The notes under the pieces were generated by a model. It had not been told where the DNA came from. It worked only from the letters and a program-made list of their open reading frames with translations, and did not search any database. A DNA stretch of 64,000 nucleotides from an uncultured Arthrobacter sp. (GTDB lineage: Bacteria; Actinomycetota; Actinomycetes; Actinomycetales; Micrococcaceae). Position 1 is the first letter of the stretch. Every line of letters begins with the position of its first letter. The stretch spans positions 1-64,000 of the forward strand of contig NZ_CANLXP010000010.1 in assembly GCF_947495145.1 (NCBI RefSeq), in the 5' to 3' direction. The translations under genes were made by a program, and so were the position numbers. Positions 34,917-42,914 of the stretch are shown here, one piece after another.

Positions 34917-36604
34917 CAGTTGTCCTTACCGCTTCCGGGCGCCGACGCTCCCGCATGCGCTGTCTCATTCTCGTCGTCTTCAGTGCTGCCCGCCAGCCAA
35001 CGCTCGCGCAGCAGTTTCTCGATCGCTGCCCCTTCGCCGGCCAAACGGTGGTCCTCACCGCGCGCCAGCAGACCGTACTCCACCGAAATGCTGCTGTCCG
35101 TGCCGGTGCCGGTCCGAACCCAGACCCGCCGGCGGCCGATGAACAGGGACGCGCTCAACCCGGCAAGCGCCAGGGAGGAGAACACCAGGGCGCCGAGCTC
35201 AGCCGGGTCATGCGTGATGTCCAGGGCGGCGTAGCGGCGCAGTCCGTCGAAGGTGATTGAGCCCTTGCCCTCGGGCAGTTCGAACGTTTCTCCGGCGTCG
35301 AGCACAATGCCGCCGGCTTCGCTGTTCCGGCTGTTCAGCTCGGTCAGGGTGTCAGTGTCAAGCACGTACACGTTCTGCGGATCACCGTCGTCCAGTCCGA
35401 GGTCACCGTAGTAGGAGTTGAGGTTCAACTGGGGCAGGAACGGGTCGGGGTCTCGGGAGAAGGAAACCCCGTTCTCGTCGATGGCAGCTGTCGGCAGGAA
35501 GAAGCCGACAAAGCCCAGCTGGTCCGGCTGTGCGTCGGGTACCTTCAGCACCATCAGGGAGGTGAACAGCCCGTCCTGCGGGATCGATACCACGGGGCCC
35601 TGGTGCGCGATGTTACCTTCACCGTCGCGCACTGTCACTACGGGCGCGTAGCCGTTGCCGACGAGGTACACACTGGTGCCGCCGATGGTCAGCGGCTCAT
35701 TGACCTTCAGGATTTGCTGCTCCGGTGAGTCCCCGGGAGCGGTCTTGGTGGTCATGGTCGCCGTGAAGTCAATGGGTTGACCGTAATGCGTGAGCTGGCG
35801 GTCAAACTGCACATCGAAGTTCTCGAGCGTAATGGAGTACGGATCCAGGTTGTCCTCGGAGAAGTTGGTGCCCGGTGTGAAGGAGTCGTATCCCACGAGC
35901 GTGTTCACGAAGGTCTCCCCCTCAACCAGAATCTTCTGGCCGCGGTAGCCGAACAGCCCTCCCACAGCCACGGACACCAGCACACCGATCAGGGACAGGT
36001 GGAACACAAGGTTCCCCAGTTCCTTGAGGAAGCCGCGCTCGGCACCGACGGAGGGACGCGCCCCGTTCTCGTCACGCACATCCACCCGGTAGCCGCGCTT
36101 CTTCAGGGCGGCAGCAGCATCGACGACGGCGGCACTGGCCGACGCCGGACGCCCGCCTTCCGGCCCGCTGGGCTGGTATTCCTGCCCGCCCGGCAGGGTA
36201 AAAGCCCCGTGGACCGGCATGCGTGAGAGCCTGCTCGGGGTGCGCGGCGGTTTGGAACGCCATGCGCGGCCGTGAGCGATTGCCCGCGGAATCACGCACC
36301 CGATCAGCGAGATGAACAGGAGCAGGTAGATCGCTGAGAACCAGACGGACGAGTAGACATCGAACAGCTGAAACCAGTCCAGGATGGGCCCGGTCTCAGG
36401 GTTGTCCTGAATGTACTGGGTGACAACGGCAGGGTTGGCCGGGCGCTGCGGGAAGAGCGAACCCGGTACCGCCGCGACGGCAAGCAGAAGCAGCAGAAAC
36501 AGGGCGGTGCGCATGCTGGTGAGCTGCGTCCAGATCCAGCGCAAGGTGCCGAGGACGCCAAGAGCGGGGAGCGCGACGCTGTCTTCGCGGTCCTTCGTTG
36601 CCAT
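34916..36604 (-). CDS. resB: Cytochrome c biogenesis protein ResB
   Basis: Partner of CcsB in the System II heme ligation complex. The 562 aa protein has three N-terminal hydrophobic segments (about 30-50, 85-110, 190-210), a large extracytoplasmic domain (about 215-490) and a C-terminal membrane segment (about 500-520). ATG 36604 is preferred because GGAAG lies 5-6 nt upstream; ATG 36640, 12 codons earlier, has no ribosome site but is possible. It follows ccdA with a short gap. Confidence 0.92.
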   Translation of the reverse strand: MATKDREDSVALPALGVLGTLRWIWTQLTSMRTALFLLLLLAVAAVPGSLFPQRPANPAVVTQYIQDNPETGPILDWFQLFDVYSSVWFSAIYLLLFISLIGCVIPRAIAHGRAWRSKPPRTPSRLSRMPVHGAFTLPGGQEYQPSGPEGGRPASASAAVVDAAAALKKRGYRVDVRDENGARPSVGAERGFLKELGNLVFHLSLIGVLVSVAVGGLFGYRGQKILVEGETFVNTLVGYDSFTPGTNFSEDNLDPYSITLENFDVQFDRQLTHYGQPIDFTATMTTKTAPGDSPEQQILKVNEPLTIGGTSVYLVGNGYAPVVTVRDGEGNIAHQGPVVSIPQDGLFTSLMVLKVPDAQPDQLGFVGFFLPTAAIDENGVSFSRDPDPFLPQLNLNSYYGDLGLDDGDPQNVYVLDTDTLTELNSRNSEAGGIVLDAGETFELPEGKGSITFDGLRRYAALDITHDPAELGALVFSSLALAGLSASLFIGRRRVWVRTGTGTDSSISVEYGLLARGEDHRLAGEGAAIEKLLRERWLAGSTEDDENETAHAGASAPGSGKDN

Positions 36605-36647
36605 TGAGTCTTCCTTCGATTCAGCCTTCGATTTATCCATCAGTCGA

Positions 36648-37157
36648 TCAGATCGGTAACGTCACGCCGCCGAGCCACTGCTGAAGCTCGTTGATCCACA
36701 GGTTCCAGACACCGGAGGCCATGAGCACTCCGACCAGTATCAGCATCCCTCCGCCTGAGCGCTGCAGCAGCAACCGGTGGCGCCGGAAGAATTTCATGGC
36801 CCCCATGCCCCGCCGCAGACCGAGGGCAATCAGCAGGAACGGCAGTCCGAGTCCGAGACAGTACACAAAGGTGAGGAGCGCGCCCTTCGCCGCGCTGGCG
36901 CCGTCGTTCGAAAAAGCGAGCAGCTGCACGGCGGAAAGCGTCGGCCCAATGCAGGGCGCCCAGCCGAGTCCGAAGGTGAGCCCCAGCAGCGGCGCCCCCC
37001 AGAGACCGCTCGGCACGCGGGCATGGAGCTTCCGGTCCTGCTGGAACCAGGAGAAACCGCCCATGAAGACGATTCCGAGCACAATCACCACCAGGCCGTT
37101 CCCCGCCGGCGCCAGAGCTACAACTGAGCCGAGTGGGAGGGAGGTGGTCACAGCCAC
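36648..37157 (-). CDS. ccdA: CcdA-like thiol transporter, N-terminal half missing
   Basis: CcdA passes electrons from cytosolic thioredoxin to extracytoplasmic thiol proteins using two membrane Cys residues. Here only 169 aa remain. The C-terminal half is well conserved (VFMGGFSWFQQDRKLHA, GLGWAPCIGPTLSAV with one Cys, YCLGLGLPFLLIALGLRRG, HRLLLQRSGGGML). The usual first about 80-90 residues, including the SPCVLP Cys, are absent. GTG 37157 overlaps the resA-like stop by one base (TAGTG), leaving no room upstream. Either a real internal deletion created a shortened, perhaps inactive protein, or bases are missing from the assembly. Confidence 0.75.
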   Translation of the reverse strand: MAVTTSLPLGSVVALAPAGNGLVVIVLGIVFMGGFSWFQQDRKLHARVPSGLWGAPLLGLTFGLGWAPCIGPTLSAVQLLAFSNDGASAAKGALLTFVYCLGLGLPFLLIALGLRRGMGAMKFFRRHRLLLQRSGGGMLILVGVLMASGVWNLWINELQQWLGGVTLPI

Positions 37158-37777
37158 TACTCCGCGAGGGCGGAGTCGATGAGCGCGCTGAGCGTTCCCT
37201 TGTCCGCGAGGCCCAGGATGCGGGCCGAGACGCGTCCCTCCTTGTCGAGCACCAGGGTAGTCGGCACTGCCTGCGGCGGTACGTAACTTGTCATGGACAG
37301 GAGGACGCCGCCGTCGGCGTCGTTGAAACTTGGGTACGGGATGCCGAAATTACGCTCAAACGCCTCGGCGTTCTGCTGGCCGTCCCGGATGTTGACGCCG
37401 TAGAACTGCACGCCCTGCGGCTGGTACTCCTCGTGCAGCGCGACGAGGTCCGGAGCTTCCTCCCGGCAGGGGGCGCAGGCGGCGTACCAGAAATTGAGAA
37501 CCGTCACTTCGCCAGGCCACGCGGATGAGGAAACAGTCTCGCCGTTGTAGAGCTCCCCCTCGATCTGAACGGGCTCACCGCGTTCGGCAGCGGCGTACTC
37601 GGTGACTGAGCCGTCGCCTGCAATGTAGTTCTTATTGCTGCCTTCGGCTGCCTGCTGGGCCAGAGGGTCCTGGGCCGCACAGCCCGAAAGGACGACGACG
37701 GCGGCGAGCACCGACGCAGCAAGGCGCATCAGCGCGCGGCCAGGGCGGCGGCGCGGGACAGCTTTAGTTTGAATCAC
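37157..37777 (-). CDS. resA: TlpA/ResA-like thiol-disulfide lipoprotein
   Basis: Extracytoplasmic thioredoxin-fold reductant of apocytochrome c thiols, 206 aa. A lipoprotein signal with lipobox LSGC anchors it outside. The active site is WYAACAPCREEAP (Cys-Ala-Pro-Cys), and the cis-Pro is in VPTTLVLD. GTG 37777 is preferred because GGAAG lies 5 nt upstream; GTG 37789 is in frame. It heads the cytochrome c operon. Its reductant would normally be CcdA, which is truncated in this window. Confidence 0.9.
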   Translation of the reverse strand: MIQTKAVPRRRPGRALMRLAASVLAAVVVLSGCAAQDPLAQQAAEGSNKNYIAGDGSVTEYAAAERGEPVQIEGELYNGETVSSSAWPGEVTVLNFWYAACAPCREEAPDLVALHEEYQPQGVQFYGVNIRDGQQNAEAFERNFGIPYPSFNDADGGVLLSMTSYVPPQAVPTTLVLDKEGRVSARILGLADKGTLSALIDSALAE

Positions 37778-37794
37778 AACGGCTTCCACGGGTT

Positions 37795-37819
37795 CTACAA
37801 CGTGTAGTAATTGTATTAC
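37795..37819 (-). promoter_or_regulatory. Promoter region of the cytochrome c operon
   Basis: On the minus strand TACAAT (37815-37810) is a good -10 element 32 bp before the preferred resA GTG. It sits within overlapping dyads CTACA-ACG-TGTAG (37795-37807) and GTAAT-TGT-ATTAC (37807-37819), which could bind a regulator. The -35 would lie within the neighbouring phosphatase gene and is not clear. Confidence 0.45.
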
Positions 37820-38481
37820 GCTCCCGGGAGGTTCTTCGCTCTGGGCAGAAGGTCAGCGCATGGCTCCTCATACCGCACGCCGGTGAGCTGCTCGCCTTCG
37901 AAGTAGAGCGAGGTTACTGAGCTCAGCGTGCATCGGCGCTGGCGCGGATCGTGCCACAGACGCTTCTTTTCAGCCGCCAGCCGTGCAACCCAGATCGGCA
38001 GTTGATGGCTGACCATAATCGCTTCAGCATCCTTGCCGCCGGTGGCCTCAAGAGCCGCGCGGCGCGCATCGTGAACAGCTGCCATGACCCGCTCAACCTG
38101 CGCACTGTACGGTTCGCCCCAGGAAGGGGTGAATGGGTTCCGCAAGGATTTCCAGTGCTTTGGGTGCCTGAGCTGCTGGGCAACCTGTGCCATTCCCTCG
38201 AACCGGTTCTCCGCTTCGATGATGCGTTCTTCGGTCACGATTGTGAGACCGAGCTCCCGAGCCGTCGGTTCTGCGGTTTCCTGTGCACGTGTCAGCGGTG
38301 AGGCCGCGAGATGCACTATGTCGGCGCCGTCGTTCCTGCGCTCCGCAAAGTACGTTGCCACGCGCTCGGCCATCTCTCGGCCAAGCTCTGACAGGTGAAA
38401 CTCGGGCAGGCGCCCATAGAGGATCCCGTCCGGGTTATGGACTTCGCCGTGTCGCACGAGATGAACGGTGGCTGTGGGCAT
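37816..38481 (-). CDS. Histidine phosphatase (phosphoglycerate mutase-like)
   Basis: A 221 aa phosphatase of the branch-1 histidine phosphatase superfamily, cytosolic. The catalytic RHG motif is HLVRHGEVHNP at the N-terminus (about 7-17). Phosphate-binding Arg in SPLTRAQETAEP and the second His in VSHQLPIW complete the site. ATG 38481 places the RHG motif at the usual distance; longer in-frame starts lack homology. In M. tuberculosis a similar gene (Rv0525) lies upstream of the cytochrome c genes (recalled), which agrees with this order. Substrate unknown. Confidence 0.87.
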   Translation of the reverse strand: MPTATVHLVRHGEVHNPDGILYGRLPEFHLSELGREMAERVATYFAERRNDGADIVHLAASPLTRAQETAEPTARELGLTIVTEERIIEAENRFEGMAQVAQQLRHPKHWKSLRNPFTPSWGEPYSAQVERVMAAVHDARRAALEATGGKDAEAIMVSHQLPIWVARLAAEKKRLWHDPRQRRCTLSSVTSLYFEGEQLTGVRYEEPCADLLPRAKNLPGA

Positions 38482-38682
38482 GAATCCAGTTTCGCATCCC
38501 ATCCAGCAGAGGGCTAAATCGGCCCGGATTGCCGGTTCGTTCGCGGCAGTCGGGAAAAAACATTTGAAGATTGAAGCAATATCTGGAATAAAAGATGCAA
38601 ATGCATGTTTATTACATGTACATGCCCGTTCGGCCATCCGGCGGCAGCATCAACCCAAGCACTGCAGATCAGGAGAAACACC

Positions 38683-39234
38683 ATGGCTATTCCCACCGGA
38701 CTCACCCAGGGCAACTGGAACTTCGACGGCTCACACAGCGAGGTCGGCTTCAGCGTCCGGCACGCAGGCATCAGCAAGGTGCGCGGCAACTTCGACACCG
38801 TCGATGCCACCCTGCAGATCGGATCCTCCCTTGAGGACTCCAAGGTTGCGGCGACAATCAAGACCGAATCCTTCAACTCCAACGACGAGAACCGCGACGC
38901 CCACGTACGCGGCGGCGACTTCTTCGATGTCGAGCAGTTCCCCGAGATGACCTTCGAGTCGAAGCGCATCGAAGGCGCGGGCGAGACCTACAAGCTCATC
39001 GGTGATCTCACCATCCGCGGCATCACCAAGGAAGTTGTCATCGACACCGAGTTCAACGGCGTAGCAGTCGATCCCTTCGGTGCCACGCGCGCCGGGTTCT
39101 CCGGCCAGACCGTGATCTCCCGCAAGGAGTTTGGCCTGACCTGGAACGCAGCCCTCGAGGCCGGCGGTGTCCTGGTGGGCGACAAGGTGACCATTAACCT
39201 TGACGCGGCTTTCGTGGCACCCTCAGCCAACTAG
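38683..39234 (+). CDS. YceI family protein
   Basis: A 183 aa lipocalin-like beta-barrel predicted to bind isoprenoid or polar lipid ligands. It reads GNWNFDGSHSEVGFSVRHAGISKVRGNF at the N-terminus and ends with GVLVGDKVTINLDAAF, typical of YceI. No signal peptide is visible, as usual for actinobacterial members. ATG 38683 follows AGGAG. The 200 bp upstream are AT-rich and contain CATGT-TTATT-ACATG, a possible MarR-type operator. A strong terminator follows. Confidence 0.9.
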   Translation: MAIPTGLTQGNWNFDGSHSEVGFSVRHAGISKVRGNFDTVDATLQIGSSLEDSKVAATIKTESFNSNDENRDAHVRGGDFFDVEQFPEMTFESKRIEGAGETYKLIGDLTIRGITKEVVIDTEFNGVAVDPFGATRAGFSGQTVISRKEFGLTWNAALEAGGVLVGDKVTINLDAAFVAPSAN

Positions 39235-39267
39235 GCTTCCTCGTCAGCACCCCCTTCAATAGGGCGG

Positions 39268-39313
39268 AAACAGTAGGGCGTACCGGGCTAACCGGTACGC
39301 CCTACTGTTTTTC
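39268..39313 (+). terminator. Intrinsic terminator after yceI
   Basis: A perfect 19-bp stem (AAACAGTAGGGCGTACCGG and complement) with loop GCTAA is followed by a run of T. It is a textbook Rho-independent terminator 34 bp past the yceI stop. Two copies of TTCAGCGGCACCG follow at about 39331 and 39346. Confidence 0.9.
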
Positions 39314-39414
39314 AACCGCACCGCGTCATTCAGCGGCACCGGACTTTTCAGCGGCACCGTTTTCTCAGCCCTGAACCCCCGCTGTCCACGCATTTGGGCG
39401 GTACGCTGGGTCGC

Positions 39415-40083
39415 ATGAGCACGCCATCACACGAGCCGACAGACCGCGATCCGCATCAGCTCTCCGGAACTGACCCCCTGAATCCCGCAGAGCCAGGGCC
39501 AACCCAGAACTCGGGAGCCGGCCTGTCTCCGGAGCCACAGAAACCTGCGTCGCCGTACTCCTATCAGTCAGCCCAGCCAGCGGGATATGCCTACCCCAGC
39601 TCGGCGAGCATGCCCGAAGCAGCAAAGCCGCCGATGCCCCGGGAAGTAAATCTTGCTTTCTGGCTGATCATTGCAGCGGGAGTGTTGAACTTCATCAGCA
39701 CACTCATGGGATCAGGCAACACCGGCGGGCCGGCGGGAGCTGCTGCAATCGGTGTCGGCATCGGGATCGTTGTAGGCATCCTCACCACCGGCGTGTACGT
39801 ACTGCTGGCCGTCTTCATCCGTAAAGGACACAACTGGGCGCGCATCACCGCAACTGTTCTCGCGGGAATCTCCATTCTGCTCATGATCATGAGTTGGGTA
39901 ACGCTCGCCGCACTGCAGGGCAACGCCGAAATACAGGCACAGCTGGATGGACAGAGCCTGGAGCCAAGCGGGTTCTCGATCGCACTGAACGTCCTCGTGG
40001 TGCTGCTTGGTGTCGCCGGAGTAGTGCTGTGCTGGCTCAAGCCCTCCAATGCCTACTTCAAGCGGCAGCAGATCACGCACTAG
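39415..40083 (+). CDS. Proline-rich, multi-pass membrane protein
   Basis: A 222 aa protein with an N-terminal Pro/Gln/Ser-rich cytosolic segment (about 1-75) and four hydrophobic segments (about 80-100, 112-135, 142-162, 188-208). It resembles small actinobacterial four-TM proteins of unknown function. TACGCT lies 7 bp before ATG 39415, suggesting leaderless expression. It is convergent with rex. Confidence 0.7.
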   Translation: MSTPSHEPTDRDPHQLSGTDPLNPAEPGPTQNSGAGLSPEPQKPASPYSYQSAQPAGYAYPSSASMPEAAKPPMPREVNLAFWLIIAAGVLNFISTLMGSGNTGGPAGAAAIGVGIGIVVGILTTGVYVLLAVFIRKGHNWARITATVLAGISILLMIMSWVTLAALQGNAEIQAQLDGQSLEPSGFSIALNVLVVLLGVAGVVLCWLKPSNAYFKRQQITH

Positions 40084-40135
40084 CAGGGGGTTGCCGCTGA
40101 CCGGCGGGTCACAGCACTGGCTGGGCTTGCTTCGT

Positions 40136-40852
40136 TTACTGGACCGCGCGGGCGCCGGGACCGGATTCAATGTCCGGGTCCTGCGCCCGCTGTGCGTGGT
40201 AGGCAAGAATCTGGAGCTCCGTTGCCATGTCCACCTTGCGCAACTGCACGTGGTCCGGAACCTGGAGTACAACCGGGGCGAAACTCAGGATGCTCGTGAT
40301 GCCGGATTCAACGAGCTCATCGCACAACTCCTGGGCGACGCCTGCCGGCACCGCCAGGACAGCCATGTTGGCGCGGGTCCGGTGCAGCACCGTCGCGAGC
40401 TCCCGCACGGGGCTCACTCGGAGCCAACCCACTTCGGTCCCCACCACCATCTGGTCAGCATCGAACAGCGCAACCACTTCAAAGCCGCGCGACTGGAAGC
40501 CCGAGTAGCCCGCGAGAGCACGGCCCAGGTTACCTGCGCCTACAATCGCTACCCGCCAGTCCTGGGTCAGCCCGAGAGCCGTGGAGATCTGGCTGTTGAG
40601 GTACTGCACGTCGTAGCCCACGCCGCGGGTTCCATAAGAGCCGAGATAAGAGAGATCCTTGCGGAGCATCGGTGAATTCACGCCCGCCGCGTCAGCAAGC
40701 TCCTCGGAGGAGACTCGTTCAATACCCTCTGCCAGCAGGGAGTTCAGCGCACGCAGGTAGATCGTCAGCCGCGCCAGGGATGCAGGCGGAATCTGCCTGC
40801 CGTGCTGGTCGCTGGTAGCCGCCTGCAGCCCGGGAATCTCCGACATGGTCAC
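40136..40852 (-). CDS. rex: Redox-sensing transcriptional repressor Rex
   Basis: NADH/NAD ratio sensor that represses respiratory and fermentative genes when NAD is high. The 238 aa protein has an N-terminal winged helix (about 20-85, RVSSEELADAAGVNSPMLRKDLSYLG) and a Rossmann NAD domain with AIVGAGNLGRALAGY (about 101-115) and a C-terminal swapped helix. GTG 40852 is used because GGAG lies upstream; ATG 40846 is possible. hemA, often next to rex in actinobacteria, is not adjacent. I found no clear Rex operator in its short upstream region. Confidence 0.93.
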   Translation of the reverse strand: MTMSEIPGLQAATSDQHGRQIPPASLARLTIYLRALNSLLAEGIERVSSEELADAAGVNSPMLRKDLSYLGSYGTRGVGYDVQYLNSQISTALGLTQDWRVAIVGAGNLGRALAGYSGFQSRGFEVVALFDADQMVVGTEVGWLRVSPVRELATVLHRTRANMAVLAVPAGVAQELCDELVESGITSILSFAPVVLQVPDHVQLRKVDMATELQILAYHAQRAQDPDIESGPGARAVQ

Positions 40853-41005
40853 TGATTCATCGCTCCATCACTGTTCACCGGCGGCCATGAGCTGCTCGGC
40901 CCGCCCGCCGGAGGATGACGGCGGATACTCCCACTTTAGGTCCCGTGGCAAAGCGCTCAAAGTTCGATACCGGATGGGTTGCGGGAACCCGGGAGTTGCG
41001 CACAC

Positions 41006-41275
41006 CTAGGACAGGAGCCTGCGCAGCCGCGCCTCGTCGATTGTCCAGAAGTCCCGCTGGACGCCATCGAGAAGCAGTACAGGCACCTCTTCAGAGAATC
41101 GCTCCAGCAATTCGGGGTGGTCCGCGATGGATTCTTCCTGCCAACTGACGCCCAGGTCGCCGGTGACGCGCGCCACCGTTTCGCGTGCGGCCTGGCAGAG
41201 GTGGCAGTCCGGGCGGGTCACCAGGACAAGGCCGGAGGTCCAGTTCCCCGCTGTTCGGTGGGTCTGCTCATTCAT
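41006..41275 (-). CDS. Glutaredoxin-like (DUF836) thioredoxin-fold protein
   Basis: An 89 aa thioredoxin-fold protein with redox motif RPDCHLCQAA (Cys-His-Leu-Cys) near residue 24, then VPVLLLDGVQRDFW with the cis-Pro. It is of the DUF836/glutaredoxin-2 group. ATG 41275 follows AGGAACC. It is divergent from the HAD phosphatase gene, an order also found, from memory, near M. tuberculosis serB1. Partner proteins unknown. Confidence 0.83.
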   Translation of the reverse strand: MNEQTHRTAGNWTSGLVLVTRPDCHLCQAARETVARVTGDLGVSWQEESIADHPELLERFSEEVPVLLLDGVQRDFWTIDEARLRRLLS

Positions 41276-41360
41276 GGTTCCTAAGCCTACTGGGCGGGGG
41301 CTCCGGCAGAGTTCCCACGGACGCACCGCAAGCGGGCCAAGCTGTGATTAGACTCGTGCT

Positions 41361-42203
41361 ATGTCCGCAGCCAGCCTCCGACCCGCCGTCGAGCCCGGAT
41401 CTTCCGCGGAAACTGCGCCCGCTGAAGCGGCGCCGCTGGGCGGTTCCGCTGGAGAAGCGGCCTTCTTCGACGTCGACAACACCATGATGCGCGGAGCCAG
41501 TCTCTTCCATGTAGCACGCAAGATGTATCAGCGGCGGGCTTTCACGCTTCGTTTCGCTGCAGGGCTGGCCTGGAAGCAACTGCGGTTCGTCATGCGCGGC
41601 GAGAACATGACGGACATTCACGCTGTCCGGGACGCCGCGCTCGCTTTCGCAATCGGCATCGCCCACGAGGATATTCTTGCCCTCGGCGAAGAGGTCTATG
41701 ACGAAATGATCGCGTCAAAGATCTGGCCGGGAGCGCGTGCCCTCGCAGAGCAGCACCTCCGGAACGGGCGTCGCGTCTGGCTGGTCACCGGAACCCCGGT
41801 CGAGGTGGCCAGCGTCATCGCCAACCGTCTCGGGCTCACAGGAGCGCTAGGCACTGTCGGAGAGGTGTCTGAGGGTTTCTACACAGGCAAGCTGGTGGGC
41901 GATTTCCTCCACGGTCCTGCAAAAGCCACCGCCGTACGCGAACTTGCTGCCAATGAGGGCCTGGACCTGTCGCGTTGCTGGGCATACAGCGATTCCTACA
42001 ACGACGTCCCGCTGCTCAGCATGGTTGGCCATCCGGTTGCGATCAACCCGGACCACCGTCTCCGCAAACATGCCCGCGATTCCAACTGGCCCATCTACGA
42101 TTTCCGGAGCGGCCGCCGCGCTGCCACCCTGGGGCTCAAGGCAGCAACCGGGGCCGGGGCCATTTACGGTCTGTGGCGCGGCTTCACACGGATGCGGGGC
42201 TAG
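41361..42203 (+). CDS. HAD-IB family hydrolase
   Basis: Predicted phosphatase of 280 aa of the HAD-IB (SerB1/CicA-like) group. Motif I is FFDVDNTMM (about 35-43), motif II WLVTGTP (about 137), motif III Lys in GPAKATAV, motif IV YSDSYNDVPLLS (about 211). An Ala/Pro-rich N-terminus and a C-terminal tail with a weak hydrophobic segment flank the domain. Candidate substrates include phosphoserine or lipid phosphates. TAGACT lies 6 bp before the ATG, indicating leaderless expression. Confidence 0.87.
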   Translation: MSAASLRPAVEPGSSAETAPAEAAPLGGSAGEAAFFDVDNTMMRGASLFHVARKMYQRRAFTLRFAAGLAWKQLRFVMRGENMTDIHAVRDAALAFAIGIAHEDILALGEEVYDEMIASKIWPGARALAEQHLRNGRRVWLVTGTPVEVASVIANRLGLTGALGTVGEVSEGFYTGKLVGDFLHGPAKATAVRELAANEGLDLSRCWAYSDSYNDVPLLSMVGHPVAINPDHRLRKHARDSNWPIYDFRSGRRAATLGLKAATGAGAIYGLWRGFTRMRG

Positions 42204-42218
42204 CCCTTAAATGCAAAA

Positions 42219-42243
42219 CCGGCCCGCCTCAGTGGCGGACCGG
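42219..42243. terminator. Hairpin between convergent HAD and bS22 genes
   Basis: CCGGCCCGCC, a 5-nt loop and GGCGGACCGG form a 10-bp stem with one mismatch. It follows AAAA on the left, so it could terminate transcription towards the minus strand; it lies 8 bp from the end of the bS22 gene. Confidence 0.6.
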
Positions 42244-42251
42244 ATGCGGTT

Positions 42252-42350
42252 CTACTTCTTGTTGCGGCGCTGGTGGCGGGTCTTGCGAAGCAGTTTGCGG
42301 TGCTTCTTCTTCGCCATCCGCTTGCGGCGCTTCTTGATTACTGAACCCAT
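42252..42350 (-). CDS. Small ribosomal protein bS22 (AURKAIP1/COX24 domain)
   Basis: A 32 aa, strongly basic protein that begins MGSVIKKRRKRMAKKKHRK and continues LLRKTRHQRRNKK. This matches the actinobacterial ribosomal protein bS22, seen in mycobacterial 30S structures near the decoding region. ATG 42350 is preceded by GAGGA. A perfect hairpin CCGCAG-GAA-CTGCGG lies 44 bp upstream (42394-42408). The neighbouring HTH gene upstream is a conserved partner (Rv0500A/Rv0500B order in M. tuberculosis, recalled). Confidence 0.95.
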   Translation of the reverse strand: MGSVIKKRRKRMAKKKHRKLLRKTRHQRRNKK

Positions 42351-42548
42351 AGAGTCCTCACAAACTATTCATTCCGGTTCCGGGCAACCTCCACCGCAGG
42401 AACTGCGGCAGGGACGCTCGAATCTGACAAAAGACGTACATCGCGCTGATGCACATCGTGCGGCCGCGCGATACGACCGCGTACGCAAAACGCTTCTTAA
42501 CAGAGTACCCGCTCGAACCGGTCTTCCCGACCGGCCAGGGCCGGACTC

Positions 42549-42761
42549 CTAGCCGGTACCCGACTCACCCTCGACGGACGCGGAGCGCAAGTACTGCTGC
42601 ACGGCCGATTCAGGCACCCGATAAGAGCGTCCAAACTGGACAGCCGGCATCTCACCGGAGTGAACCAGACGGTAAACCGTCATCTTCGATACCCGCATCA
42701 GTGCGGCCACCTCGGCAACCGTCAGGAAGCGCACGTCAGAGAAGTTACTCCCGCTCGTCAT
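42549..42761 (-). CDS. Excisionase-like small HTH protein
   Basis: A 70 aa DNA-binding protein with a MerR/excisionase-type winged helix: RFLTVAEVAALMRVSKMTVY, then RLVHSGEMPAVQFGRSYRVPESAV. Despite the family name it is a conserved chromosomal actinobacterial protein (Rv0500A-like, from memory), not evidence of a mobile element. ATG 42761 is chosen by homology; an ATG 16 codons upstream is in frame. It precedes bS22 by about 200 bp on the same strand. Targets unknown. Confidence 0.85.
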   Translation of the reverse strand: MTSGSNFSDVRFLTVAEVAALMRVSKMTVYRLVHSGEMPAVQFGRSYRVPESAVQQYLRSASVEGESGTG

Positions 42762-42914
42762 CCCACCACTGTCCTTTTCTCCGAGCACATCCCGGGATGC
42801 ACCTCCCACCGTTCCTGCTCGACATCGGACGGCGTGTCGGCTTGAAACCTGTGGATTATCCGTCTAGAGAGACACTCTAGTGGTTGATGTGACCAAAGTG
42901 AAAGCACGCTATGG

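Noticed and set aside
42549-42761. Excisionase of a prophage or integrative element
   Set aside because: No integrase, attachment site or phage gene is nearby, and the protein is a conserved chromosomal neighbour of bS22.
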